A stretch of DNA of 64,000 bases from Aquatica leii (Eukaryota > Arthropoda > Insecta > Coleoptera > Lampyridae): the NCBI GenBank assembly GCA_035610365.1, contig CM069432.1, positions 114,843,529 through 114,907,528 of the forward strand, in the 5' to 3' direction. Below are positions 22,469 to 32,416 of this stretch, piece after piece. Under the pieces are notes generated by a model, which had not been told where the DNA came from, made no database searches, and was given only the letters and a program-made list of their open reading frames with translations. The translations under genes were made by a program, and so were the position numbers. Each line of letters starts with the position of its first letter. Positions within the stretch are counted from its first letter, which is position 1.

Positions 22469-23778
22469 TTATACACTAATAAGTTTATCTGCAATCTCAT
22501 CCCGTTTTGCAAATCCACTGCAGTCTTTTTCCGTACAATAATAGTCCTGTGGTGTGATATCTTCGTAATGTTCTTCAGTTTCCAGATTGTCATTTTTTTG
22601 AATGCAAATATTATGCAAAACACAACACGCTACAATTATTTTTGATATAAATGCTGTATTATAAACATTTACGTGTTTTAAAATTCTGAAACGTCCTTTC
22701 AGGAAGGCAAAACTCTGTTCAATATATACTCTCGTTGAAGAGTGTTTATAATTATAATTTTTTTTTTCCTAGATAAATGACCATCATCTCTAAATGGAGT
22801 CAACATATACTTTGTACACTTATAGGCTGAATCCCCCAAAAGATGGGTATTGTTTGGAAAAAGGTCTGATGCGTTTTCGCCAATTCTTTTTGCCAAAGGT
22901 GAATTAGCAAATACGCGTGCATCGTGTACACTGCCAGGATATCCTAAAAACACAATTATTAAAATAGCGCAAAGACAATTGTATAACATTTACCTGTAAA
23001 AACATTTGTAAACATGTCGTTTCTATCACAAACACCTTGTAGTATAATGGAGTGATAACGGTTTCTGTTGCAATATGCAGCTTGTTCATTTAAAGGCGGA
23101 CTTATTGGAATGTGCGTTCCATCTATAGCACCTATTACATCAGGAAATCCTTGCCGTTCTTTGAATGTTTCTTTAATTTGCTGAAGTTTTTGACCCGTAG
23201 GCCAGCAAATGTACTGTCCTGATAGGTCAACCAAAAGAGTGCAAACTTTCTTAACATACAACCATGCTGTTGATTTGGAAATGTCAAATTTTTCAGCAAC
23301 AAGTCTGAAAATATAGTTTAAGAATATAATAAATTTCCAATTTATTACTCTTACCTATAAACTTCTTGGTTTGCCAGCATACTTAACGCTACCAGTAACT
23401 GTTTTTCAGGGGGATATGTATGTCGTCCCACACCAGTGGCATTTTGCTCTTTCAAAGAAGGTCCCAATATTTGCAATAAATGTTCAAATGTGTCCTTCCG
23501 TAATCTGAAGTGGCATTTGAAATCTGGCGAATAATTTAAAACACTTAATTATTTATATAACTGCAAAAAGTATGTCTCAGTTTACCATCTGCATAAAATG
23601 ATACCACATTTTCTACATAATTTTTTATAGCTACTCTAGCCTTTCTTCTTTTTCTAGCTTGTTCGTTATAAACCATAGTAATAAGATCTTCGTCACTGTC
23701 GCTGTCTAGTACTTGCAATAACGCTGATACGACAAACCGTGTCTTTCTTTTCAGACGTTCAATACCATTTTCATTCAT
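22469..23778 (-). pseudogene. Harbinger (HARBI1-like) transposase, four exons, one frameshift
   Basis: A DDE transposase gene with exons 23586-23778, 23355-23523, 22994-23304 and 22469-22943, separated by introns of 62, 50 and 50 bp with GT/AG borders. The ATG at 23776-23778 starts MNENGIERLKRKTRF. Catalytic motifs are DVIGAIDGTHIPI (first D), GYPGSVHDARVF (second D) and, after the frameshift, YIEQSF (E), with LLGDSAY between. The summed coding length is 1148 bases, one short of a whole frame. The break falls in the ten-A run at 22759-22768 (minus strand), between the second D and the E. Apart from this the gene is open for about 382 codons, the usual size. The indel may be a true lesion or a homopolymer sequencing error. 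Confidence 0.88.
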
Positions 23779-24962
23779 TTTAAGTACTGACACAGAGTTG
23801 GGTACTCTGTGGTACTGATTAAATCTTCAACAACAAACGTGGTGGTAAGAATACGATCACGATTCACGAACAACAAATAAAATATCTCGAACTTAACAAA
23901 TACCTGAACAGTACATAAGACATAACCTGTAAAAAAGTTCGGTACAAAAATCCGTTCTACAATTGCATGTACCGATACATGGATCGCTTCGGTCAGCTGT
24001 TTACCGGATACCTACAGTAGTGTATCTACCGCTCCAATTATCGAAAACGCCTAATATATCTATCACAACAACCCAATCAGCAAGGAAACGTTTTTTTCAT
24101 GTTTTAAAAACGTTACAACGTTTTAAAATAGTCGAAATAAAAAATGTTTTTCCAAAAAATATTTATGTTGCATTTTAAAAATATTCCATTTAAACATTGA
24201 TATTGAAATATTTTAGAAATGTTTTCTAAAACATTTTTTAGTAACATAAAAAACGTTTTTACTTTATTAGAAATCATACTTTTGCTTGCTTTCACCTATA
24301 CACTTGTTACTTTTATATATTGTAACAAAAACACAATTATATGAAATTTTGTTACATATTATTAATAGATACATATTAAACCTTTTCGTTTTTCTAAAAA
24401 CTTTCTTGCAAATTTGAATTAAGTACTTAATAATCGCGTTTGCGCAAAGTACCGGTACCTGCGTGAAAAGATGGCGATTTTGTATATTATAATTGCATTA
24501 CATTTTAAGCTTCAAAGAATCAACAATTTCCATGGTATTACTCGCTATGCTGTGTAATGTATCGTTAGCGTATCAGTTTAATCGTTTTCTAATTTAAGTT
24601 CTAGTGAAACTCAAATAGATACTTTTAGTTTATATCAGCATTTATTATGGTACGTTTTTCTTTGTTTTTTTGTTGCAAGAAATTTTGCTGAAGTATAATG
24701 TTATTTGTTACAGCAGTGGTACACTAAAACGTTCATTCTATGTACTTTATGATTTCCATTCTTTGTGATGTTTTAAGGTTATCACATTGATACGATGTTA
24801 GCCAAATGGGAGATTTGAACGTGCTCAATAACCAATCAAATTGGTATGTAATTTTTTCAGTATTTTTTTGTGTGTACAAAGTTTCAAAATCTTGGATTGT
24901 TAGTTCTGGTTTTCGTTTTTACACAAAGAGGTAGTGAAAAGTTTTCTTATTTTATAGATAAT

Positions 24963-25067
24963 ATCCTTCGGTGTGGAGGAACGGCAACAATAAAAACAAC
25001 CTTTATTGTTCAGGCCTTAACAGATAAAGGTTGTTTCTATTGTTGTCGTTTTTCCACTCTGAAGGAT
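24963..25067. repeat. 105-nt near-perfect hairpin
   Basis: ATCCTTC at 24963 pairs with GAAGGAT at 25061-25067, and pairing continues through CAACAATAAAAACAACCTTT and its partner to an 8-base loop. Stem length is about 48 bp with two mismatches and five positions that would be G-U pairs in RNA. It could be a microRNA-like precursor, a hairpin small-RNA source, or a small MITE core. Confidence 0.7.
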
Positions 25068-25388
25068 CCTATTCATTAAATAGAAAAATTTTTAATTGAT
25101 TGGAAACTTTTGAGAGGATTATTATAATTATTTCAATTAATATAAAGTAATTACATGAATAATGTTTGTTTTACTTTTATGTTAATGTGTTAATTTTTGT
25201 TATAGGCATCAAATGCGTTTACAGCCACATGAAACTGACTACACGAAGATTGTATTATTTATCTTTTGTAAGCATTTTAGAGCTGGTTCTACAATAATGG
25301 TATAAATGTCAGTTGAGTTATACTTAATTTGATTGTAAAATGCTGTCTTTATTGGCTAGTATAAATAAAACTAACAGCTAAATATGTC

Positions 25389-25552
25389 TGTTTGTTTGTT
25401 ATTTATATATATAAGTTTTTTAATTAACACTATTGTTTAATTTTAGCGTATTTATTCATTTTATATTTATACATGAGGGCATAACTAGTTTGCCTCTATC
25501 TATCTATTGTTGCCAACCTCTAAAAACCCAAGAACTAAAAATGTATACAACA
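25389..25552 (-). repeat. gypsy 3' LTR (164 bp)
   Basis: Begins TGTTTGTTTG and ends ATACAACA on the plus strand; same length and apparent sequence as 34217-34380. Preceded by duplication ATGTC. On the minus strand it is the downstream LTR, next to the A-rich tract at 25553-25572. Confidence 0.95.
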
Positions 25553-25586
25553 CGTTTTTTTTTTTTTTTAAATTTTATGCTATTAC

Positions 25587-27985
25587 TTAATACAAAAAAT
25601 AATTATCTAAATAACTTGGCGGTTTCCTAATACGAGACCAAGTTATGTTATGATTTACATTGTTACTTGTGCTATCTGTGTTATCAAGTTCAGAGTTCTG
25701 TTGAAAATTAGTTTCAGTGCTTGTAGAAGCTTCATTAGTACATGACTCAGAATCTGATAGCACATTTACATGTTCATTTATAACATTATTATTGGATACT
25801 TTATTAATATATAGATCTTCATACAACAACTCAGAGTCACAAACATTTACCGTAAGATTAGTTTTGTTTAAGAATTTTCTATTACGTCTGAATTTGTTAC
25901 CTAGCGTATCTGTTATGATGTATGAACGATCATTATATTTATCTATTATTTGTCCTTTATTCCATTTATTTTCTTTTTGAAATAGTATTTTATCTCCTCT
26001 TTCTAAAGCAGGCAAATCCTTAGCAGTTTTATCAAAATTTAGTTTACATTTTTTTGAATTAATTTCTAATTGTGAAGTAATATTTTCTCTATTAACGATT
26101 TTTGGTAATAAATTTTCAACAGAAGTTGGAATTTTTGATTTTACCAACCTATTTAATAATAACTGTGAAGGAGAATAACCAATAGCAGGGATAGTAGTAT
26201 TTCTATATTCTAGTAAAAAATATGGTAGTTCCTCAGGACTTTTCATTTTTTTTAACATACTTTTTGATATGCCTACATACTTTTCAGCTAGGCCATTGGC
26301 CTGATGATGATATGGACTCGAAAATTCTAATTGAAAATTCCAGAGTTTTGCAAATTCTTTCAAGTGTGTACTGTTATAAGGGTTGTTATCTGCATGTAAA
26401 ATATCAGGTACACCAAACTTTGAAAAAATCTCTTTACAACACTGTATTACAGTTTTAGCAGTTTTATCTTTTACAGGAAATACCTCGAGCCAATGTGAGT
26501 ATGAATCAACGAATAATAAATAATCCTTATGATTAAATTCAAAAAAGTCTGAATGTAAATATTGCCATGGTCTCTCGGGTATTTTATGTGGTACTAGAGT
26601 TTCTTTTTGATTGGCAGGTTTGTTAATCTGACATGTTTCACAATTATTGACAAAATTTTCAATGTCTTGAGACATTTTTGGCCAAAACATTACCTCACGA
26701 GCACGTAATTTAGATTTTTGTATCCCAAAGTGCGCAGAATGTATTAGTTTGAGCATGTCCTGTTTGACTTCATTTGGGATAATAATTTTGGTATTAAAAA
26801 ATAATAAATTATCAGATAGATATATGTTATCTTTTAAGTTAAAGTAATATTTTAAATTTGAATTTAAAGTTTTAACATTGCTTGGCCAGTTTGTTAAGCA
26901 AAACTGTTTTACTTTTGATAATATTGGGTCTTTTTTAATAGCATTTTGAAACATAATTTTTTTTTCACTTGATATTGGTACTGTCAATGAAAGTGAGTGA
27001 ATTGTATATTCTAACTCGTCATCTATTGGACTATCGGCTTTAATAAATGATCTACTCAAAGTATCTGCTACATACATCTTTGGTCCTGGTAGATATTCAA
27101 TTATGATTTTATATTTTAATAATTTTAAAAGCATTCTCTGTAAGCGAGCACTAACATCGTCTAAATTTTTTTGAAATATTGATACTAGTGGCTTATGATC
27201 TGTTTGAATCAAAACCTCGCGACCATATATCCAAAAATGAAATTTTTCACACGCAAACACAATGCTTAAAAGTTCCTTTTCTATCTGCGCATATCTAGAT
27301 TCTGTTTTGTTTAAGGACCTTGACGCAAATGCTATAGGGTGAGCGTCTTGAATCATAACACTACCCATGCCTTTACTTGAAGCATCTGTTTGAATGGTTA
27401 TATTTTTATTTTCGTTAAAAATTTTTAAAACTGGCTGGTTTGTAATTATAGTTTTCAATGTATTTAGTTCATTATGATGTGCATCGGACCAATTAAATAT
27501 TACATCGTTTCTTGTTAAATTCCGCATATTATGTGTTAATTGTGATAAATTTGGGATAAATTTTGAAAAAAATTTAAACATTCCAAGAATTCTAAGTAAC
27601 TCCTTTTTATTTGTGGGAGTTTCAATAGCTAGCACTGCTAAAATATTTTTATTTGAAGGTTTAATTCCCTCTTTAGAAATGGTTTGTCCCAAAAAGTTGA
27701 CTTGATCTAATTTATATTGCAGCTTCTCAAAATTAAATTTTACGTTATACTGTAAAGCACGTTCTAATACATTTTTAAATGCCTCATCGTGTAATTTTTC
27801 ATTAGTTCCACTTATTATTAGATCGTCAAAGTATATATTAACATTTGGGATATCACCAAAAATTTCCATGCATTTTTTTTGAAAAATTTCTGGAATATTA
27901 CATAAGCCAAACGGTACTCGATTAAATTTGTATCTGCCATAAGGCGAATTAAATGTACAAAGATTTGAGCTATGTTCGTTAAGTT
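25587..27985 (-). pseudogene. gypsy Gag-Pol, 3' part (RT end, RNase H, integrase)
   Basis: This continues the polyprotein cut by the copia insertion at 27986. In order, it carries the RT section with NRVPFGLCNIPEIFQ and catalytic IYFDDLIISG, then RNase H with ITIQTDASSKGMGSVM, SRYAQIEKELLSIVF and IQTDHKPL. Integrase follows with a HHCC zinc finger (HSAHFGI to CETCQ), the core aspartates in LHSDFFEF and LHADNNPYN, and the glutamate in NGLAEKYV. A basic Ser/Thr/Asn-rich tail ends at 25587. The frame is open throughout. The second core motif reads DNNP rather than the usual DNGP. It is phase-compatible with 32417-34115, so the polyprotein was a single open frame of about 1,365 codons before the insertion. 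Confidence 0.93.
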
Positions 27986-28158
27986 TCTTAAGGATATAGA
28001 TTAAGAAAGCGTTAAACACGATCGTGACTACACTATCTACATTCACCGAGTAACTATAACAGCACAGTTTCTATATGTTGCACATTATTTGTACTCAATT
28101 ATATGCGCGCGCAACTTTATTTTATTATACAGAGTTTATGAATATATATTATCCAACA
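27986..28158 (-). repeat. copia 3' LTR (173 bp)
   Basis: Same sequence as 32239-32411 by reading. Its plus-strand left edge follows duplication AAGTT; its right edge adjoins CTCCCCCGT, the polypurine tract read on the minus strand. Confidence 0.94.
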
Positions 28159-28167
28159 CTCCCCCGT
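28159..28167 (-). promoter_or_regulatory. copia polypurine tract
   Basis: Minus strand ACGGGGGAG lies directly next to the 3' LTR. Its position is that of the plus-strand DNA primer of an LTR element. Confidence 0.7.
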
Positions 28168-28288
28168 ATTCTGAACTCTCTATATATCGAGTTAAACAAA
28201 AACAAATGTTCTTACATATAAAGTTCAAATCTATAGATCACAAATATAAAACTACGTACATACTTAACTAAGAATGAACAAATCAAAT

Positions 28289-30160
28289 TCACATTTTGAG
28301 CATGCCAAGATATTCTCGCATAATTTCGAACTTTGAAACAGGTAGAGCTTTAGTTAAAATGTCTGCTGTCTGTTGATCCGATGGAACATATCTAATTTTA
28401 AATTCATCGTTGGCATATTTTTCACGAATAAAATTAAAGCGTATGTCCACATGCTTTGTACGTTTATGAAAAATTGGGTTTTTAATTAATTTTATAGCGC
28501 TTTGATTATCCACGCACAAACAAAAATTTAATTTTTTTATTGGGAACAATTTCACGTAATAATTGTTGAAGCCAGGATAGTTCTTTCACGCTTTCCGCTG
28601 CTGCAACGAATTCTGCTTCTGTCGTTGATAAGGAAACTGCTGACTGTCTTCTACTGCACCATGTGATTGCACCTTGATTCATTTTAAAAATGTATCCGGT
28701 GGTTGAACGTCGGGTATCTATGTCGTTTGCGTAATCCGCGTCAGAAAAACCATTTATTTCATAATCACTATTATTGTTACCGATACTTAATACCATAATA
28801 TTTTGTACCTTTTAGATATTTCATAATCCTAATGACTGCATTCCAATGAGCTGCTTTAGGATTGTTTTGATATCGGCTTACGATGTTAACGGCATACATT
28901 ATGTCCGGCCGTGCTGTTATGGCTGCAAACATCAACGAACCGACAGCTTCGCGATAAGGCACGTTTAAGTTGACGTCACCTTCCATTGTTGATGACAACA
29001 CAACATTTGAGTCAGCTGGAGTTCTTGAAATCTTTGCGTCGGTCATTTTAAATCGATTTAACATTTGATCAATGTAATTCTTCACATGGATGAACATTGA
29101 TCCATCATCAAGCCTTTCTATTTGTAATCCGACAAAGTAATTCGGATTACTCAAAGTTATTTCAAATTTTGTTTGTAATTCGTTCACGATTCTATTAAGT
29201 AATTGTTTATCTTTTCCCAGAATGAGTCCGTCGTCTACATAAATCACAAGTAATGTTAATTGCTGAAGAACATCTTTTACGTAAACACATTTATCTGCTT
29301 CACATTGTTTAAATCCATATGTCTTTAAAAATTCATCAAACTTTTTATTCCAGCAACGTGGAGACTGTTTTAAACCATACAGGGACTTGTTGAGTTTACA
29401 CACTAATTTTGAATCGTTTACTATTCCAGGTGGTGGTTTCATATAAATTTCTTCGTCTAATTCTCCGTATAGAAACGCCGTTTTTATGTCAAATTGAATT
29501 ATTTGGAAATTTTCTTGTACAGCGATCGTAAGTAAAAGTCTTATCGTTTCATAACGTGTAGTCGGTGCGAACGTCTCCTTATAGTCGATTCCTTCTATCT
29601 GTGCAAATCCACGCGCACACAATCTTGCTTTATATTTACTGATCTGACAATCACTTGACCTTTTTATTTTGAAAATCCATTTTCCGTCAATTGTTCTTTT
29701 TCTCATCCGGTAACGGCACTAGTTTCCAAGTATCATTTTTATTTAAAGCGGTTATCTCTTCATCAATTGCTGCTATCCATTTTTCAGCTTTATCTGAAGT
29801 GATTGCGTCTTCGTACGTTTCGGGAATTCCTATTTCTACCATATTTACTTCAGGTTCTATGTATCTCATTGGTGGATGTATACTATTCCGATTTCGTAAC
29901 TGATATGTGTGGTTATTCAAAATAGCATTTTCTACATTACCATTTTGATTATCATGTTCAACGTTTTTATCCTGAATTTCTTCTGTTGCGTCTTCGTTGA
30001 TTGGAATCAAAACAGCGTTCGTTCTTGGGAGTACGACTTCCTTATTTTCATTGAACGTTACGTTTCGCGATATTTTTAATTTTTTGTGATTGGATCAAAC
30101 AATCTGTAGTTTGTTGAATCATTTTGATATCCTACCAATATTAATTTCTTGCTTTTCGGT
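28289..30160 (-). pseudogene. copia Pol 3' half: RT and RNase H, several frameshifts
   Basis: This continues the polyprotein from 30161. Segments at 29687-30010, 28777-29706, 28506-28796 and 28289-28555 are in different frames. The RT part begins KWIFKIKRSSDCQISKYKAR and includes RGFAQIEGIDYKETFAP, FDIKTAFLYGELDEEIYM and the catalytic VIYVDDGLILG box. RNase H carries [27 protein letters not shown] and [13 protein letters not shown], then ends SDQQTADILTKAL near 28300. At least five frame changes were seen: near 30170, 30085, 29700, 28765 and 28533. Four fall in A/T homopolymers and one is an extra base. Given identical LTRs these may partly be assembly errors. Confidence 0.88.
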
Positions 30161-32125
30161 TCAAGTTTTTTTTCTTAAATTATCCGGTATATGCATGAAG
30201 GCTTCACTTCCAAACACTTTAACATGTTTCAGCACTGGTTTCCTATGGTACCATTTTTCAAACGGGGTCAAATTTGCGCTAGTTGAGTTTGGCGTTCTAT
30301 TTAGAATGTACACTGCCGTGTTGATGGCTTCCGCCCATAAATACAAAGGTAGATCTTTAGTGTATAGCATTGACCGGGCACTTTCAACTATGGTACGATT
30401 TTCTCGTTCTGCTTTCCCGTTTTGTTCAGGCGTATACGGTGCACAGGTTTCGAGTTGTATTCCTTTCTGTATTAGGAATTGTTTGAATTCCTGGTTCGTG
30501 TATTCAGTGCCATTGTCAACACGTAGAGATTTTATGTTGTAACCGAATTTATTGTTGCAAAACCGTACGTAACGTTTACAACAATCTAAAGCATCCGATT
30601 TATTTCGAATAAAATAAACTACTCTAAATCCAGTACAATCGTCCTTGAAAAGGATATAATAACGACATCCACTCACGCATGGTGTTTGCATAGGTCCGCA
30701 CAAATCACTGTGTATTAATTCGCCTGGTTGCAAATTCCTTGACTTACTTCTGTTAAATGCTAACTTATGCTGTTTTCCGTATTGACAACCTTCACACACA
30801 AAATCTTGTTTATCACTTACGTTTATTCCTTGTATTACACCTACTTTCGCCATTTCACAAATTGTTTTTATATTAACATGTCCGAGACGCTCATGCCACG
30901 TTTTCACACTATCACTTTCTGCGGAATTAACTTCCTCATTGATTTTTGTACGAAACAAAAGTTTATACAGGTTATTTGATTCGCGAACTGCGCACGCTTT
31001 CAGTAAGTCATTTTCATAAATGTATGCTTTATCCTTTTCTTTTACTACTCTCATTCCTTTTTGTGTCACTGTACCTTCAGAAAATAAATTCTTTCGAAGA
31101 CCGGGTACGTACCAAACTTCGGAGATAACACTTTTAACCCACTCTTTATTTATAAAACACTGAATTTTAATATCTCCTGTTCCTTTTACAGGTAATGCCT
31201 CGTCATTGCCTAATTTGACAGACCATTCTTCAACTTCTTTAAAGTTAACAAATAACTCTTTATTTGGAGACATATGATGAGATGCGCCGCTATCGAGGAC
31301 CCACTCACTTTGTGTTATCCTATCGCTGACGTCGTCTTCATTTTCAATGTTAAATGCCGAGTAATCGCAATTCGAAGTTGTATGCGTAGATTCCGTTTGA
31401 GCATTTCTTCGTGGAGCACGACAGTTTCTTGAAATATGACCTTTCTTGCGACAGTTATAACACGTCACCAAAAACTTTTTCTTCGGTTTATTAGGTTTCG
31501 AACTTGAAGATGCCACAAATGCGTTATCTGCTTCTTCAGATGTACCTAAATTCATTTCTTCATCAATTAGGCGACTGGTGAGGTTACTAATTGTTTGTTT
31601 ATTTTCATCGATTGAAAGCCACGTTTGTCTAAAGTTACCAAATTTTGCTGGTAAAGTACTTAAAATTCTTGTGATCACAGCAATATCACTTATCTTTTCG
31701 CCAGTTTCTCTGATTTGACGTGCCAAATTTTCTACCTTCGTGATGTGTTGAACAACTGAATCATTTAGCGCCATCTTGTATTTATAGAACTGCTCATGCG
31801 CCATCATTTTGCTTGCTTCGGATTTCATCAAATAAATGGCGTCTAATTTATTTATTACTTCCTGCGAGGTTTCGCAATTTTCAATAAGCGTAATTTGGGA
31901 ATAATCCATCGATGCAGTTATAATGCACATAGCTAATGCATCTTTCTTGTCCCATGAAATTACTTCTTCCGGTTTAGTGGCGTCTGTTGGCCTTGGTGCG
32001 TCACCCGTTGTAACTTCGTAAATTCCCTTAGCCCTAAGAGCTTGCTTTATTTGGAATTTCCATTGATGATAATTCTTACCATCGAACTTACTCATTACTG
32101 CCACATTAACACTTTCTGTCAGCAT
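30161..32125 (-). CDS. copia Gag-protease-integrase polyprotein (654 codons)
   Basis: A long open frame from an ATG at 32123-32125, about 113 bases inside the 5' LTR. Gag opens with MLTESVNVAVMSKFDGKNY and WKFQIKQALRAKGIY and carries the zinc knuckle CYNCRKKGHISRNC (residues about 222-235). Protease has the active-site box WVLDSGASHHM. Integrase follows with the HHCC finger (HERLGHVN to CEGCQYGK) and the core motifs HSDLCGP, RVDNGTEYTN and PEQNGKAERENR, all with the DDE residues. The frame stops at KKT where an eight-A run shifts it; the remainder of Pol continues in other frames at 28289-30160. Apart from that break this half appears functional. Confidence 0.93.
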   Translation of the reverse strand: MLTESVNVAVMSKFDGKNYHQWKFQIKQALRAKGIYEVTTGDAPRPTDATKPEEVISWDKKDALAMCIITASMDYSQITLIENCETSQEVINKLDAIYLMKSEASKMMAHEQFYKYKMALNDSVVQHITKVENLARQIRETGEKISDIAVITRILSTLPAKFGNFRQTWLSIDENKQTISNLTSRLIDEEMNLGTSEEADNAFVASSSSKPNKPKKKFLVTCYNCRKKGHISRNCRAPRRNAQTESTHTTSNCDYSAFNIENEDDVSDRITQSEWVLDSGASHHMSPNKELFVNFKEVEEWSVKLGNDEALPVKGTGDIKIQCFINKEWVKSVISEVWYVPGLRKNLFSEGTVTQKGMRVVKEKDKAYIYENDLLKACAVRESNNLYKLLFRTKINEEVNSAESDSVKTWHERLGHVNIKTICEMAKVGVIQGINVSDKQDFVCEGCQYGKQHKLAFNRSKSRNLQPGELIHSDLCGPMQTPCVSGCRYYILFKDDCTGFRVVYFIRNKSDALDCCKRYVRFCNNKFGYNIKSLRVDNGTEYTNQEFKQFLIQKGIQLETCAPYTPEQNGKAERENRTIVESARSMLYTKDLPLYLWAEAINTAVYILNRTPNSTSANLTPFEKWYHRKPVLKHVKVFGSEAFMHIPDNLRKKT

Positions 32126-32224
32126 TTTCTTTACGGCACTTCACACTTTTTAATAACGGATAAAAAAAATGTCTGCCTGATAATAAAACACGAATCTATA
32201 TTTGCGCGTTAATCCAAACGTATC

Positions 32225-32238
32225 CTGGGCCCATAACC
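32225..32238 (-). promoter_or_regulatory. copia primer binding site
   Basis: Minus strand GGTTATGGGCCCAG directly abuts the 5' LTR. It is the same site as in Drosophila copia, where an initiator-Met tRNA fragment primes from an internal position. Confidence 0.85.
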
Positions 32239-32411
32239 TCTTAAGGATATAGATTAAGAAAGCGTTAAACACGATCGTGACTACACTATCTACATTCACC
32301 GAGTAACTATAACAGCACAGTTTCTATATGTTGCACATTATTTGTACTCAATTATATGCGCGCGCAACTTTATTTTATTATACAGAGTTTATGAATATAT
32401 ATTATCCAACA
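32239..32411 (-). repeat. copia 5' LTR (173 bp)
   Basis: Upstream LTR of the minus-strand copia element, reading TGTTGGATAATATATATTCA at its start. It ends AAGA rather than the usual CA, but both the duplication and the abutting primer site fix this boundary. Confidence 0.94.
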
Positions 32412-32416
32412 AAGTT

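Larger units (their letters stand above)
22004..24052 (-). mobile_element. PIF/Harbinger transposon, 2049 bp
   Basis: Both ends carry the 20-bp perfect inverted repeat AGGCGTTTTCGATAATTGGA (22004-22023 and the inverse of 24033-24052). They are flanked by the 3-bp duplication AAT (22001-22003 and 24053-24055). Three-base duplications are typical of this superfamily, though TWA is usual. Subterminal ACATCTACC and TATCTACC motifs recur inside both ends. The element holds a four-exon minus-strand transposase gene but no recognisable Myb/SANT partner gene; only a 30-codon frame occupies the left side. Sharp ends suggest a fairly recent insertion. Confidence 0.9.
27986..32411 (-). mobile_element. 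Ty1/copia LTR retrotransposon nested in gypsy
   Basis: A 4426-bp element with 173-bp LTRs (27986-28158 and 32239-32411), apparently identical, flanked by the 5-bp duplication AAGTT (27981-27985 and 32412-32416). On the minus strand the LTR runs TGTTGGATAAT to CCTTAAGA. The next 14 bases, GGTTATGGGCCCAG, match the internal initiator-tRNA primer site used by Drosophila copia. A GGGGGAG polypurine tract precedes the 3' LTR. The gene order Gag-PR-IN-RT-RH is diagnostic of copia. It lies in the gypsy RT domain, so it is the youngest layer of this stack. Confidence 0.95.
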
